Positions 1-9,262 of a stretch of DNA of 64,000 bases are shown here, one piece after another (within the stretch, counting starts at the first letter, position 1; every line of letters begins with the position of its first letter). A program made the translations under genes and the position numbers. The notes beneath the pieces were generated by a model. The model was not told where the DNA came from and made no database searches. It worked only from the letters and a program-made list of their open reading frames with translations. Source of the stretch: Vibrio brasiliensis LMG 20546 (GTDB lineage: Bacteria; Pseudomonadota; Gammaproteobacteria; Enterobacterales; Vibrionaceae); the NCBI RefSeq assembly GCF_000189255.1, contig NZ_AEVS01000090.1, positions 62,001 to 126,000 of the forward strand, read 5' to 3'.

Positions 1-538
1 GAGCCAGAATAACCAGTGCCTCTTTATCAAGTATTGAGTAACCCGTTGTGCCTACAGCAGCAACAAGAGCCCATAACACACCAACATTGGCATAATCCGA
101 GATATGGAACTGCTTCAGCGATAGCAATGGCACCAACAAGCAACCGATAGTGATGAATCCAAACCCTACCCACACCATTAGCGAAAGATGATAGCCCAGC
201 AAGGCTGTCCCTACTCCAACCATTAAAACAGGTAAAGCACGAGCTATTGGATAGATGACCCCAATATCACCATATTTATAGGCAAAACTCAGGCTAATAA
301 GGTAGATGACCTGAGCTACGCCACTTATCACTAGCACCCACCAGAACGATAAAGAGAGAGACGCATAATCTGTATCGTTAAGATACCAAAGTACATAGGG
401 AGTCAGTAGTAAGGATGCAGCGGCGCTGCTAGACAAGAAAAACGCTTTGCCTGAAGACTTATTGTTCTTACTCAACAAATTCCATCCCGCATGCAAAAAT
501 GCAGAAATCACTACCAGGCAGACCGCAAATAGAGACAT
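1..538 (-). CDS. EamA/DMT-family membrane transporter, 3' end outside window
   Basis: The reading frame begins with ATG at 538 and runs off the left edge, so about 179 residues of the N-terminal part are visible. The translation starts MSLFAVCLVVISAFLHAGWN, then a hydrophilic turn (LLSKNNKSSGKAF) and repeated hydrophobic helices. The AFLHAGWN motif in helix 1 and IGVIYPIARALPVL in helix 4 are typical of the EamA half of drug/metabolite transporters. Such proteins are 10-helix inner-membrane transporters; the substrate cannot be told. Five or six helices are visible, which fits the first EamA repeat. Nothing upstream suggests an operon partner. Confidence 0.8.
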   Translation of the reverse strand, partial: MSLFAVCLVVISAFLHAGWNLLSKNNKSSGKAFFLSSSAAASLLLTPYVLWYLNDTDYASLSLSFWWVLVISGVAQVIYLISLSFAYKYGDIGVIYPIARALPVLMVGVGTALLGYHLSLMVWVGFGFITIGCLLVPLLSLKQFHISDYANVGVLWALVAAVGTTGYSILDKEALVILA

Positions 539-912
539 AAAACTTCCTTTTTCTGCCAACTGATTTTTCAGCACACTAGATGCAACAACTCATGCTGGCA
601 CTATTTATCTATGTAGCAGCACTTATGACTGAATGATCAACTCATCAGCGTATTCCTCCAATAGATCGACACCCAAGCTTTAGCAAAAGGCGCAAGTAGA
701 CCAACTGGGAAAATGAATACTAACTTAGATAAGGAAGGAAGTGTATTACTAACAAATAGTTGCGTTACAACCATTGCCTGCAATGGCTTGGGGGTTAACT
801 CAATACAGTGGGTAAATTAATTTACGAGTTCAAAGCTTTGCAATGTACTCAATTTGCTAGGTTGGGGTATAAGCTCTCTGCACAAGCAGAGAGCTTCCTT
901 GATCAATTAAAA
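539..912. other. Intergenic region without a confident gene
   Basis: This 374-base stretch lies between the start of the DMT transporter and the stop of the next minus-strand gene. A 45-codon minus-strand reading frame (637-774) encodes a hydrophobic peptide containing KLVFIFPVGLLAPFAKAWVS. It has an ATG, but its AGG is only two bases before the start codon, so I do not call it a gene. It could be a remnant of a membrane protein. Confidence 0.4.
871..896. terminator. Hairpin downstream of the small secreted protein gene
   Basis: Perfect 11-bp stem AAGCTCTCTGC / GCAGAGAGCTT with an ACAA loop. It sits just after the stop of the minus-strand gene at 913. There is no long T run on either side, so it is either a weak terminator or a 3'-end stabilising hairpin. 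Confidence 0.5.
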
Positions 913-1407
913 TCAACGATCTCTCCCACTGGTGGGGATAAAATCTACACGACAGTTACAGTACCCATATAATGAAGGGAAATAGAAAGTATATGAATCG
1001 TTAGATGCAGTGACATCAACCAGTGGGGCTGTAGGTTGAGAAATTGCAGCGTGCTTAGCTCGATAAAGGTTGAGCATCGCATAAGGCTGAGTATCAATGA
1101 AATCCATATTCATCACTGACTTCACCACTTCCTTATCGACAGTGACCTTCAAACATCTGTACCTTGAGCAATCATAAGTACCATTAGGGGTTAAACCCCT
1201 GTGCTGGCTCAATGTCGACTCAGAGGATGAAAATGAATACTCATTTGTTGGGTTAAAGTAAGGTTCTCCAGCCGCGATAGAGACCGTCGCTGACAGTATC
1301 GTTGTCTGTAGACCCAAGGACTGCTTGTGTTGAATATCTCCCGCAAAAACTAAAGAAGGCAAAAGTAGAATAAATAGGCTAAAGCTAAGTGAACGAAAAA
1401 GCATGTT
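913..1407 (-). CDS. Small secreted or periplasmic protein of unknown function
   Basis: 164 residues from the ATG at 1407. That start is preferred over the upstream ATG at 1416 because an ATGAGG ribosome-site match lies seven bases before it. The N-terminus has a clear Sec signal peptide: basic start, hydrophobic core (LSFSLFILLLPSLVFAG), and likely cleavage after VFA. The mature part has four cysteines in two close pairs (CSRYRC and CNC), suggesting disulfides. I recognise no family. It lies downstream of the collagenase in the same direction but 335 bases away, so joint transcription is doubtful. Confidence 0.6.
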   Translation of the reverse strand, partial: NMLFRSLSFSLFILLLPSLVFAGDIQHKQSLGLQTTILSATVSIAAGEPYFNPTNEYSFSSSESTLSQHRGLTPNGTYDCSRYRCLKVTVDKEVVKSVMNMDFIDTQPYAMLNLYRAKHAAISQPTAPLVDVTASNDSYTFYFPSLYGYCNCRVDFIPTSGRDR

Positions 1408-1741
1408 ATACCTCATAAGAAACTATTCGCTGCTTCACGATGAGCAATTAACAAAGTACGAGCAAACAGAATCCTCTGACTGTTTAGATTCCCTCCCAAG
1501 AAATCCAAACTATTCAACATGAGCATTTAGACACCCGTGAACCAATTTGGCGTTATATAGTCCCTCCCTCTTACTCCCTTATTAGAGGGACACACACCTT
1601 AAAGGTCAAATTGTGGCTCTTAGCACAACCAGCAATCTGTAGTTGCCACCACGATTCTTTTTTTCAGTGGCTGTTAGCCTTTTCCCAAAAAAGAGCCGCG
1701 ATGAGCGGCTCGTAATTGTTCATATATCTCATTGCAACAAC
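1408..1741. other. Intergenic region between collagenase and small secreted protein
   Basis: No gene is supported here. The stretch holds the collagenase terminator and an inverted repeat, GTCCCTC / GAGGGAC, around 1560-1591 with an 18-base spacer. I see no convincing promoter for the downstream gene, though one must lie here if it has its own transcript. Confidence 0.45.
1687..1711 (-). terminator. Intrinsic terminator of the collagenase gene
   Basis: On the minus strand the sequence reads GAGCCGC, five loop bases, GCGGCTC, then TTTTTT. The 7-bp stem is perfect. It starts about 30 bases past the collagenase stop codon. The same stem recurs in the guaC terminator. Confidence 0.85.
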
Positions 1742-4210
1742 TTACTGACGACAACCTGTGGTATCGAAGTCTACCACCAGAGCTGCGTTACTGAACTCTC
1801 CACTGACTTTCAGGTAACCCCAATAGTTCGCCTGTCCCGCAATAGTGATACATTCCGCATTACCTGAATTATCAGACCATCCATGTAGGTTGGAAGCTTC
1901 ATCATTCGGCCAGCCGAAGTTGCTGTATTCCAGCTTAAGATCACCTGTACCATGTGCCGATGTAATCGACATAGACTGATATGTATTGACCCTTTCAATG
2001 CTTAGCCATATTGGTGACTGTGAAGCTAAACAAACTGGCTCTCCAGCGACTATTCGTCCGCCACTGACTTTTGAACGATCCGCGCAATCTGTGGGCAATG
2101 AGTCATTGCTCCCCTGACTGCTTATATTGATCGACGCCTCAGTGTTAGCCGTTAACCCGTCGTTATCCGTAACAGTTAAGTGAACCGAGTAACTGCCCGT
2201 ACGACTATATTGGTGCGTCGGATTGGCCTCTGAACTGGTCGAGCCGTCACCGAACTGCCAGTAGTAGCTGGAGATTTGACCGTCGGAGTCCTCGCTACCT
2301 TTACTGCTGAATGAAATGGATTCACCTATCTGTCCCTCACTTTTAACCGAAATTACCGCTGATGGAGGCTGCGATTCAGAGCCTCCACTAATCAGATCTT
2401 GTTGCCATTGTTCAAACTCACTTTGGTAAGCCGTAGACCAACCGTTGATAGTGCTTTTATATTGCGACCAGTTACCTTCTCGGGTATGCACCAACATCTG
2501 ATTTACATCGTCCATATGACGTTCAAACATGAAGCGGACAGCCAGATACCCCCAACGATAGATTCGGTCTACATCAAAGCCGTCATACGTTGTCTCAAAG
2601 ACTTCACTCAGCGTATAAGTTGATCCATCTTTAATCGTATCAATCGCTTTCTGATTGTTGCCTTCGTTGGCGATATACTCCGCTACCCCTTCACTCCACC
2701 ACACAACCTTTTCAGTTGGATGACTAAAGTCGCCATACATATCAAATCGTCCATCCAGATAATGGACGTACTCATGTTCCAGATTCCATACAAAGTGTTG
2801 TGGATTTGCGTAAGAGGCTTCATAAGCAATAAAGTTAGGAACATTGCCCTGATTGGAAGGATCACCCTCGAGATACATGCCGCCATTGTTGGTATCAATG
2901 CCAAATATTGGACCCGCATATTTGCCATAGTCATTGCTGCTGTCGAAGATATTGACCTGAAGCTGAGTGTTATGATCATCAGCAACAGGTTGGTTTCCAG
3001 TTTCCAGACGCTGATGGAAGTAGCCTTCTTCGTAGCCCATTTTGTCACACGCAGCCTGATGCTGAACTTGAGTCATGTTCTGGGACAGAATGCGAATTGT
3101 CGGGCTACAAGTATAATTTTGTGATAACACCAAAGACTTCAGCTCCGTTTTGAAACTGCATATACCGAACTCAGCACAATCTGAGTAGTATGAAGATGTG
3201 TCAGCGGTCGCCAACCACACAAGATCACCAAAACCATACATTTCGTACTGTTCAAGGATCTGCTTTACGTTCGCTTTGACTCTTTCCTCAATCACCGTGT
3301 TTTGATAACGCAATAGACGCCCTAACTCGCGGCCAGCGTTTGCTGTCATAAACTCATCATCTCGACCAATCGAGTCCCGGTTCATCGCGAAATGGAACAA
3401 TGCGTTTACCAAGTCACTCTGGTTACCAATTTTGGCTTTGTATTCATCATTCCAACTTCCACCAAACAACACCGAGAACACACTGTTTACTGCATTTCGC
3501 ATGTACCAGTTCTGAGCGTAATCGGAGTTCCAGCGATTTAGCCACTGTGTCACAACGTCAATGTAATCATGCTCTAGACTTGCGCTGTCCATAGTAATGA
3601 TCACTTCTGTCAGCACCTTGCCGTGAGCATCGTTGTTTTGGTAGAAGTTGTCATTAGCAACGAAGGCATCCACTGCCTCTTTCACAGCCGGACGTACCCA
3701 AGAGCTAAAGCTGATCTTGTCGTTGTAGAACTCTGCATAATAACCAGAGCGTAAATAGAGAAACAAAGCTTCCAGCTCATCACTTCCTCCACCCTGGTAG
3801 CTCTTGGCTAAGTTTGCGGTGTGTTTTGCCACGTCAAACATATTGCCAGACTCGAACGTCGTTTCCTGAATACGGCTTTCAGCCGAGAACAACTCATTGA
3901 CACAACCTGCGCCTTGAATAGTAATAGCATTAATCAGACTAGCACTGTTTGAAGTAGCGAACGCTTCTACATCACACTGCACAACGGCTTCTTCAGTCGC
4001 AACCATGTTTAGTGTGTTGATCGTCGCCTGAGGTTTTTGAGGGGTAAATTTAGTCGGTGAATATTCCAGGTGTTGGTCTTCTACACCATGTTGCTTGTGA
4101 TCGTGCTCAGCATTGTATTCGACGACCTGCGGTACAGGCGCGCCGATAGCGTAGGCATTCGCACTCAGCAATACGCTAGCCACTGCCATTGTTATTTTTT
4201 TTAGTTTCAT
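1742..4210 (-). CDS. Secreted M9A-family microbial collagenase with PKD and C-terminal PPC-like domain
   Basis: 822 residues from the ATG at 4210, chosen because it opens a Sec signal peptide (MKLKKITMAVASVLLSANAYA). The frame extends 34 codons upstream, but that part has no signal character. The zinc site HEYVH is at residues 479-483 and the third ligand is probably Glu511 in EGVAEY, 32 residues on, the spacing known for M9 collagenases. A PKD domain (about 613-695, with WQFGDGS and YSVHLTVTDNDG) and a PPC-like domain (about 700-822) follow; these usually help bind collagen. The length matches Vibrio collagenases of about 815 residues. The protein should be exported and degrade host or carcass collagen. 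A hairpin lies in its leader and a terminator follows. Confidence 0.92.
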   Translation of the reverse strand: MKLKKITMAVASVLLSANAYAIGAPVPQVVEYNAEHDHKQHGVEDQHLEYSPTKFTPQKPQATINTLNMVATEEAVVQCDVEAFATSNSASLINAITIQGAGCVNELFSAESRIQETTFESGNMFDVAKHTANLAKSYQGGGSDELEALFLYLRSGYYAEFYNDKISFSSWVRPAVKEAVDAFVANDNFYQNNDAHGKVLTEVIITMDSASLEHDYIDVVTQWLNRWNSDYAQNWYMRNAVNSVFSVLFGGSWNDEYKAKIGNQSDLVNALFHFAMNRDSIGRDDEFMTANAGRELGRLLRYQNTVIEERVKANVKQILEQYEMYGFGDLVWLATADTSSYYSDCAEFGICSFKTELKSLVLSQNYTCSPTIRILSQNMTQVQHQAACDKMGYEEGYFHQRLETGNQPVADDHNTQLQVNIFDSSNDYGKYAGPIFGIDTNNGGMYLEGDPSNQGNVPNFIAYEASYANPQHFVWNLEHEYVHYLDGRFDMYGDFSHPTEKVVWWSEGVAEYIANEGNNQKAIDTIKDGSTYTLSEVFETTYDGFDVDRIYRWGYLAVRFMFERHMDDVNQMLVHTREGNWSQYKSTINGWSTAYQSEFEQWQQDLISGGSESQPPSAVISVKSEGQIGESISFSSKGSEDSDGQISSYYWQFGDGSTSSEANPTHQYSRTGSYSVHLTVTDNDGLTANTEASINISSQGSNDSLPTDCADRSKVSGGRIVAGEPVCLASQSPIWLSIERVNTYQSMSITSAHGTGDLKLEYSNFGWPNDEASNLHGWSDNSGNAECITIAGQANYWGYLKVSGEFSNAALVVDFDTTGCRQ

Positions 4211-4665
4211 TGATTTTCTTCTGTCTGTCGTTAAGTCAAAGCACTTCACGACGAAGTGCCATACGCAACCAATTGCTTGGTTACTACTCACTATAAGCAG
4301 AGGAAAAAGCAAAATAATAACTGAATATTTTAGTCTCAGTTTCTGATCTTGCCGGTTTCAGAACTGCAACCTTCGATTTATCTACTCACCAAAAAGTCAT
4401 CTTATGGTACTAATTTTGTATGCATTAAGAGGGATGAACTCTCTGGCCCATCACTTAAGGCGCACTTAAGGGGACACACGCGATAAGAGCTCGCGCCTGA
4501 TCACTTGTCTGAGGCAATCATTCGCAACCCACTCGCGAATTAGTAGTCATCACCATAAAATTTTTTCGGCGGCTGTCGCCACTTTGTCGCCATTTAGCGA
4601 TTTCAAGACAAAAAAAGAGCCGCAAAATGCGGCTCTCAATTATTCGTCTTTTTCGAAGTCTTGGC
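4211..4665. other. Collagenase upstream region with leader hairpin
   Basis: No gene is seen in this 455-base stretch. A perfect 7-bp hairpin, GCACTTC / GAAGTGC, lies at 4241-4259, about 30 bases before the collagenase start codon and inside its presumed leader. A possible minus-strand promoter (TTATTA, 18 bases, TTATAG) lies just upstream of it. The far end holds the guaC terminator. Confidence 0.4.
4610..4635 (-). terminator. Intrinsic terminator of guaC
   Basis: On the minus strand: GAGCCGC, a five-base loop (ATTTT), GCGGCTC, then a T run. It begins about 30 bases past the guaC stop. The stem sequence is identical to that of the collagenase terminator. Confidence 0.88.
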
Positions 4666-5712
4666 TTACTTCTCTTTACCGAATACGTTGTTCTCTTGCT
4701 CTTGTACGCGGATGAAAGTTGTACGCTTCGTTAGCTCTTTAAGCTTTGCTGCGCCTACGTATGTACAGGTTGAACGTACGCCGCCAAGGATGTCAGAGAT
4801 AGTGCCGTGAACGCTACCACGGTATGGCAATAGTACGGTTTTTCCTTCAGCTGCACGGTACTTAGCGACACCACCTGAGTGTTTGTCCATCGCAGACTGA
4901 GAAGACATGCCGTAGAATTTCATGAAGGTTTCGCCATCTTTCTCGATGATTTCGCCGCCAGACTCTTCGTGACCCGCTAGCATACCACCTAGCATTACAA
5001 AGTCAGCGCCGCCGCCGAACGCTTTCGCTACGTCACCAGCGCATGAACAGCCGCCATCACCGATGATCATACCACCAAGGCCGTGTGCTGCATCACCACA
5101 TTCGATGATTGCAGACAGCTGAGGGTAACCAACACCTGTTTTAACACGCGTAGTACATACTGAACCCGGGCCAATACCCACTTTAACGATGTCCGCACCA
5201 GCAAGAATTAGCTCTTCACACATGTCGCCAGTTACTACGTTACCGGCAGAGATCACCTTGTTTGGGAATGCAGCACGCACTTTCTCTACGTACTCGACCA
5301 AATGCTCTGAGTAACCATTCGCAATGTCGATACAGATGAAGATGAGATCTTCCGACAACGCCATGATTTGTTGCGTTTTCTCAAAATCAGCGTCAGAAGT
5401 GCCAGTAGAAACAAACACGTTGTTTAGCGTATTTTGGTCCGCAGATTTTACAAACTCAGCCCATTGCTCTACTGAGTAGTGCTTGTGAATAGCCGTCATT
5501 ACGCCGTGTTCAGCCAGCGCCTTTGCCATTTCAAAGCTACCTACTGAGTCCATGTTAGCCGCAATAACTGGAGTACCAGACCATTGACGACCGCTATGCT
5601 TGAATGTAAACTCGCGGGTTAACTCAACTTGAGAACGGCTTTTAAGAGTAGAACGCTTCGGGCGGAATAGTACATCTTTAAAGCCTAACTTAAGTTCTTG
5701 TTCGATACGCAT
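4666..5712 (-). CDS. guaC: GMP reductase
   Basis: 348 residues from the ATG at 5712, one more than E. coli GuaC (347). The start is supported by AGGA nine bases upstream; the longer frame adds seven residues with no ribosome site. The enzyme converts GMP to IMP with NADPH and release of ammonia, feeding guanine nucleotides back to the purine pool in the cytoplasm. The IMPDH/GMPR barrel motif GPGSVCTTR is present with the catalytic cysteine at residue 186, the E. coli position, and the glycine-rich phosphate loop IIGDGGC follows. It lacks the CBS domains of IMP dehydrogenase. It is transcribed alone and has an unusual structured leader and a PurR-like box upstream. Confidence 0.97.
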   Translation of the reverse strand: MRIEQELKLGFKDVLFRPKRSTLKSRSQVELTREFTFKHSGRQWSGTPVIAANMDSVGSFEMAKALAEHGVMTAIHKHYSVEQWAEFVKSADQNTLNNVFVSTGTSDADFEKTQQIMALSEDLIFICIDIANGYSEHLVEYVEKVRAAFPNKVISAGNVVTGDMCEELILAGADIVKVGIGPGSVCTTRVKTGVGYPQLSAIIECGDAAHGLGGMIIGDGGCSCAGDVAKAFGGGADFVMLGGMLAGHEESGGEIIEKDGETFMKFYGMSSQSAMDKHSGGVAKYRAAEGKTVLLPYRGSVHGTISDILGGVRSTCTYVGAAKLKELTKRTTFIRVQEQENNVFGKEK

Positions 5713-5714
5713 GA

Positions 5715-5827
5715 TAAATTTTCCTGTAAGCAAATTTACGTGTCGTGCGTTTTCGGTAAACGTTGGCAGACGTTTTACTGAGTTTCGGACACAAAAAAAC
5801 CGGAGCGTTGGCAGACGCTCCGGTTTT
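5715..5827 (-). promoter_or_regulatory. guaC leader RNA with three hairpins, two sharing one loop
   Basis: Read along the minus strand, hairpin A (5827-5796) has a 13-bp stem and loop CTGCCA and is followed by a T run (5799-5793), the form of an intrinsic terminator. Hairpin B (5775-5758) has a 6-bp stem AAACGT/ACGTTT and exactly the same loop. The 12-base core CGTCTGCCAACG is shared by both. Hairpin C (5738-5715) pairs TAAATTT with AAATTTA and places the AGGA ribosome site in its loop. The layout suggests post-initiation control of guaC. It resembles no riboswitch class I know; the function is inferred only. Confidence 0.55.
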
Positions 5828-5831
5828 CAGC

Positions 5832-5859
5832 ATTATAGGTCGCGATTTATTTCCCGCAA
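5832..5859 (-). promoter_or_regulatory. Proximal sigma70-type promoter of guaC
   Basis: Minus strand TTGCGG (5859-5854), 16-base spacer, TATAAT (5837-5832). The expected start, near 5825, falls at the very base of leader hairpin A, so a transcript from here would begin with that hairpin. Confidence 0.55.
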
Positions 5860-5964
5860 GACTGATATTTTCAAATTTTTTATGATACAGTTCGGTTAAG
5901 TTGCATACCTAGCCCACCGCAACTCTACTCCAAACTCCAGCTTTACCTTGCAAAACAACCACTT

Positions 5965-5992
5965 AACATATATCACAAAAACGTTTGCGCAA
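5965..5992 (-). promoter_or_regulatory. Distal guaC promoter overlapping a PurR-type operator
   Basis: The 16-base sequence GCGCAAACGTTTTTGT (minus strand, 5990-5975) matches the PurR operator consensus ACGCAAACGTTTGCGT at most positions, including the central CAAACGTTT core. It lies inside a possible promoter: TTGCGC (5992-5987), 16 bases, TATGTT (5970-5965). PurR with bound hypoxanthine or guanine would block it. guaC is the only gene downstream in that direction. Confidence 0.5.
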
Positions 5993-6163
5993 ACCTTTAC
6001 GTAAGCCGCGAGGTCATTTTCTGACCAAAAGGTTAGTTTGCTATCTCATTCTGATAAAAAGTTGGGCTTTTAACTGATATCTTTTTTACTTATTTAAGTA
6101 ACAAAAATCACAATATTGAATAAAAAACCATCAACACACTCTTTTTAGCGACTCATATTTCTG

Positions 6164-7792
6164 TTACAGCTTAAAGAAGGCCAATTGCTCTTTTTGTTTT
6201 TCTGCCAGTTGAGAAAGCCCTTCACTAGCGCTAGCACTCTGACGAATTCCACAAACATTTTGATTAATCAACTGTGACATGGTCGCCACGTTGTCATTGA
6301 TCTCTGAGGTTACCTGAGATTGCTGTTCGGCTGCGGTAGCAACCTGACTGTTAACCTCATTAATACTGCACACCGTCTCGGTAATACCCTGTAGTACTGA
6401 ATTGGCTTGCTCACTCAACTGGTTATTTTTGTTTAGTAACCCTAATCCAAGCTGCATACTGTCATTTGCTAGGCTCGATTGTTTCTGCAGCTCTTCAATA
6501 ATGGTTTGGATTTCACCAGCGGATTGTCGCGTTGTGGCAGCCAACTTACGCACTTCGTCAGCAACAACAGCAAAACCTCGTCCTGATTCCCCAGCTCGAG
6601 CGGCTTCTATTGCAGCATTGAGTGCCAGTAAATTTGTCTGCTCAGAAACGTCACTAATGACTTCAATCACATCATTAACCTGCTCTGACTGACTCTTCAG
6701 TTTCACGACAACTTGTGCGGCGTCTTTGATAGCAGTGATCATTCTGACATTTGCTTTATGGCTCTCTTCGAACAGACCTAAGCCAGATGTAGCCAGTTGC
6801 TCTGCATCATCCGCTCGCGAGTCTGCAAGCTGGGCGTTGCTACTGACGTTGCTCGCAGTACTTGCTAGTTGGTTAACTGCGCTAACAATAAGCTCAATTT
6901 CTGCCAATTCTTTTTCTGCGTTTTTCTGCGACTGCTCCATAACTGAGGCTAACTGTGTCGAAGCTGCAGCTACCTCGTCACTAATACGCGTTAACGCATC
7001 AACAGTGTGATGTAGCTGTTTAGCGGTAAGATTAATGTCATTACTGAGTTGTGAGATTTCATTACGCCCTTTAACTTCAGTGCGAACAGATAGCTCACCA
7101 TGCGCTAGTCGGTGCATCACTTGTTGGAGTTTGTTGATTGGGTGAACAATCATTCCCGAAAGCAGCCAGGCAACAAACAGAGACAGAATAAAAACAGATG
7201 CCATTAACACATGAGCCAACCTTTCCACCTCAAACTTTCGTTTGCTACTACTAGCAATATAGTCACTGGCGAACTCGTATATCTGATGTGACAAGCTATC
7301 GATAGAATCTGTCATTCGTTTTCCTGCCTGACGATAGTCGATAATAAAGCTGTCATATTCCTCGAGAGTAACAGTGCCCTGCTTTTGTCGCTCAAATAAT
7401 TCTAGCGCCTGATGTGAGTAGTCGAGGTACTCTTTGACTGCGGCGCGCACCACTGTAACCTGTTCAACAAAGGTTTCACGGGCATCTATCTCAGTTAACT
7501 TGTTTTCGATACCAACGTAGGCCGATTTCAGTTTGAAAATAAACGCCTCCCGGCTGGATTCATCATACATGGAGTACACGGCGTCGAGCTTGAGCGGATA
7601 CACTTGATCATCAAGTTCGGTGAGCGTCGCTTTGTAAAACATTAACGACTCTATTATTTCATTCACGACTGCATCTTCCGACTCCAATTGGCGCTTGGTA
7701 AAAGATAAAGCGATAAATAGAGTCACCGCAGTAAAAAGAACGGGTAGCAAAACCTGAGTTCGAATGGACAAGCTTTTTAGGGATAGTTGCAT
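6164..7792 (-). CDS. Methyl-accepting chemotaxis protein
   Basis: 542 residues from the ATG at 7792; the frame reaches 7945, but the extra 51 codons show no membrane or signal character, while [13 protein letters not shown] leads straight into the first transmembrane helix ([18 protein letters not shown]). A helical periplasmic sensor of about 150 residues follows, then a second helix ([21 protein letters not shown]), a HAMP domain and the cytoplasmic signalling hairpin. The conserved tip reads [19 protein letters not shown]. It should dimerise and control CheA. The sensor looks like a four-helix bundle, ligand unknown. It stands alone. Confidence 0.92.
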   Translation of the reverse strand: MQLSLKSLSIRTQVLLPVLFTAVTLFIALSFTKRQLESEDAVVNEIIESLMFYKATLTELDDQVYPLKLDAVYSMYDESSREAFIFKLKSAYVGIENKLTEIDARETFVEQVTVVRAAVKEYLDYSHQALELFERQKQGTVTLEEYDSFIIDYRQAGKRMTDSIDSLSHQIYEFASDYIASSSKRKFEVERLAHVLMASVFILSLFVAWLLSGMIVHPINKLQQVMHRLAHGELSVRTEVKGRNEISQLSNDINLTAKQLHHTVDALTRISDEVAAASTQLASVMEQSQKNAEKELAEIELIVSAVNQLASTASNVSSNAQLADSRADDAEQLATSGLGLFEESHKANVRMITAIKDAAQVVVKLKSQSEQVNDVIEVISDVSEQTNLLALNAAIEAARAGESGRGFAVVADEVRKLAATTRQSAGEIQTIIEELQKQSSLANDSMQLGLGLLNKNNQLSEQANSVLQGITETVCSINEVNSQVATAAEQQSQVTSEINDNVATMSQLINQNVCGIRQSASASEGLSQLAEKQKEQLAFFKL

Positions 7793-8016
7793 AATTTTCT
7801 CTATATCAGTCTGGTTTATTCCGAGCTCGAGGAACCATGATAAGAACGAATAACCTTGACGGAGATATACCTCCGCGTACATGCGAAACTCATTGAGCTT
7901 TATAGTGAATTGCCTCGAACCACGAGGAAGGGTGGTACAAAGCAATATGCAACAAAACTATAAACCAGATGATAATGAGAGACTTGTGGAGTTGTATTAA
8001 ACTAGGATACTTAGCC

Positions 8017-8042
8017 AAAAAAGGCCAAGCAAAGCCTGGCCT
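8017..8042 (-). terminator. Intrinsic terminator of the porin gene
   Basis: On the minus strand AGGCCAGGC, loop, GCTTGGCCT with one mismatch, then TTTTTT. It lies about 30 bases after the porin stop codon. Confidence 0.8.
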
Positions 8043-8073
8043 ATGAAAACAGAATCTTCAGGCAATTCTGTGT

Positions 8074-9069
8074 TTAAAAATCGTAACGCACGCCAAGACG
8101 AAGAGTATCTTCACCTGTATCTTTGAATCCGTCAGCATTCGTATCTGTCGATGTTACGCCGTTCGAGAAGTACGAAACGTAAGTACGGAAATGGCTATTG
8201 AACTTGTAGTAGCCCACCAGTTCAACGCCATCGGTATCATCGTACTTTGTACCGTCAGCCTGTTCATTCTCTTGGTTGGTGTAAAGCAGTGCCGCTGAAA
8301 GTTGTTTGGTGAATTTGTACTGTGCCACAACTTCCAGTGCGGTGAACTCTTTATCAGACGCACCCGTCGCTTTATCGTCAAGGTCACCGACTGAGTATGT
8401 CGCACCTAAATACAGGTTATCTAGCGTGTAACCAATACCACCAAGAATTTGTGACTGACTGCCAAGACCTTTGCCTAAATCAGCTCCAGAGAACGCCAGA
8501 CCTAAGTCAAGACCAAATGGCGCGCTGTAAACACCTGAGATACCGTAACCATCTGAATCTTCAGTACTGTTAGCCTGATAAGTTGCCTGAAGCTGGAATG
8601 AGTCGAAAGCACCGCGGTAAGCCACAACGCTGTCTTCTTTGTCACTGGCAGAATTAATCACCTGTTGGATACCAGAAAACTCAGTCACATCGGTAAAATC
8701 AGACACAATAACTGCCGCCATATCCTGACGACCGAATGAAACGGCATGACCATCGAAGTCCACGCCAGCAAACATGTAACGGTTCTCGAACTCGTCTTTA
8801 CCTGTATCCTGCTCCGCTTCATAAACAGCGAATGCTGTCATGCCATCGGCAATCTCAGATTTACCTTTTAAATTAAGACGAGCACGAGTGCTGTCATCCA
8901 TCGTACCCTGGATTTCTTCACCTTTTGAGTTACCAATGAAGTCACCACGGAACTCGACACGGCCACCCACTTTAAGTTCAGTACCATCCGCTTGGTATAC
9001 GGTTGCTGCCAGAGTCGATCCTGATACTAGTGCTGCACATACTGCAGACGCTGCCACTGCTAATTTCAT
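8074..9069 (-). CDS. OmpU-like general porin
   Basis: 331 residues starting MKLAVAASAVCAALVSGSTL, a Sec signal peptide cleaved near LAA. The mature protein alternates polar and aromatic residues as in a 16-strand barrel and ends RLGVRYDF, the C-terminal phenylalanine signature recognised by the BAM machinery. Motifs shared with Vibrio OmpU include the VGGRVEFRGDF start strand, NRYMFAGVDF, and SDFTDVTEF in the constriction-loop region. It would form a trimeric channel for small solutes in the outer membrane. The leader between 9070 and the Lrp gene may carry its regulation, but I see no firm site. It is diverged enough from OmpU that I give no symbol. Confidence 0.88.
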   Translation of the reverse strand: MKLAVAASAVCAALVSGSTLAATVYQADGTELKVGGRVEFRGDFIGNSKGEEIQGTMDDSTRARLNLKGKSEIADGMTAFAVYEAEQDTGKDEFENRYMFAGVDFDGHAVSFGRQDMAAVIVSDFTDVTEFSGIQQVINSASDKEDSVVAYRGAFDSFQLQATYQANSTEDSDGYGISGVYSAPFGLDLGLAFSGADLGKGLGSQSQILGGIGYTLDNLYLGATYSVGDLDDKATGASDKEFTALEVVAQYKFTKQLSAALLYTNQENEQADGTKYDDTDGVELVGYYKFNSHFRTYVSYFSNGVTSTDTNADGFKDTGEDTLRLGVRYDF

Positions 9070-9262
9070 CTTACTTTACCTTTAGATTATCTATGAGCTT
9101 CAATGCTCGAACTGGTTGATGCGAGATAAATTAGAGTTGTGACATGACGCTTTGATGGCTAATCCATTACGATTAAATGGCGAATCTGTGCAAGAAAAAT
9201 GACAGTTGAAGAGCTTGCCAGTAGCGAACCATAGGCAAGCCCAGTATACAGAGGGAGCGAAC

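Noticed and set aside
5860-5964. Purine riboswitch in the guaC upstream region
   Set aside because: I looked for the three-way junction core and the conserved loop bases of the purine aptamer and did not find them. The hairpins there have a different form.
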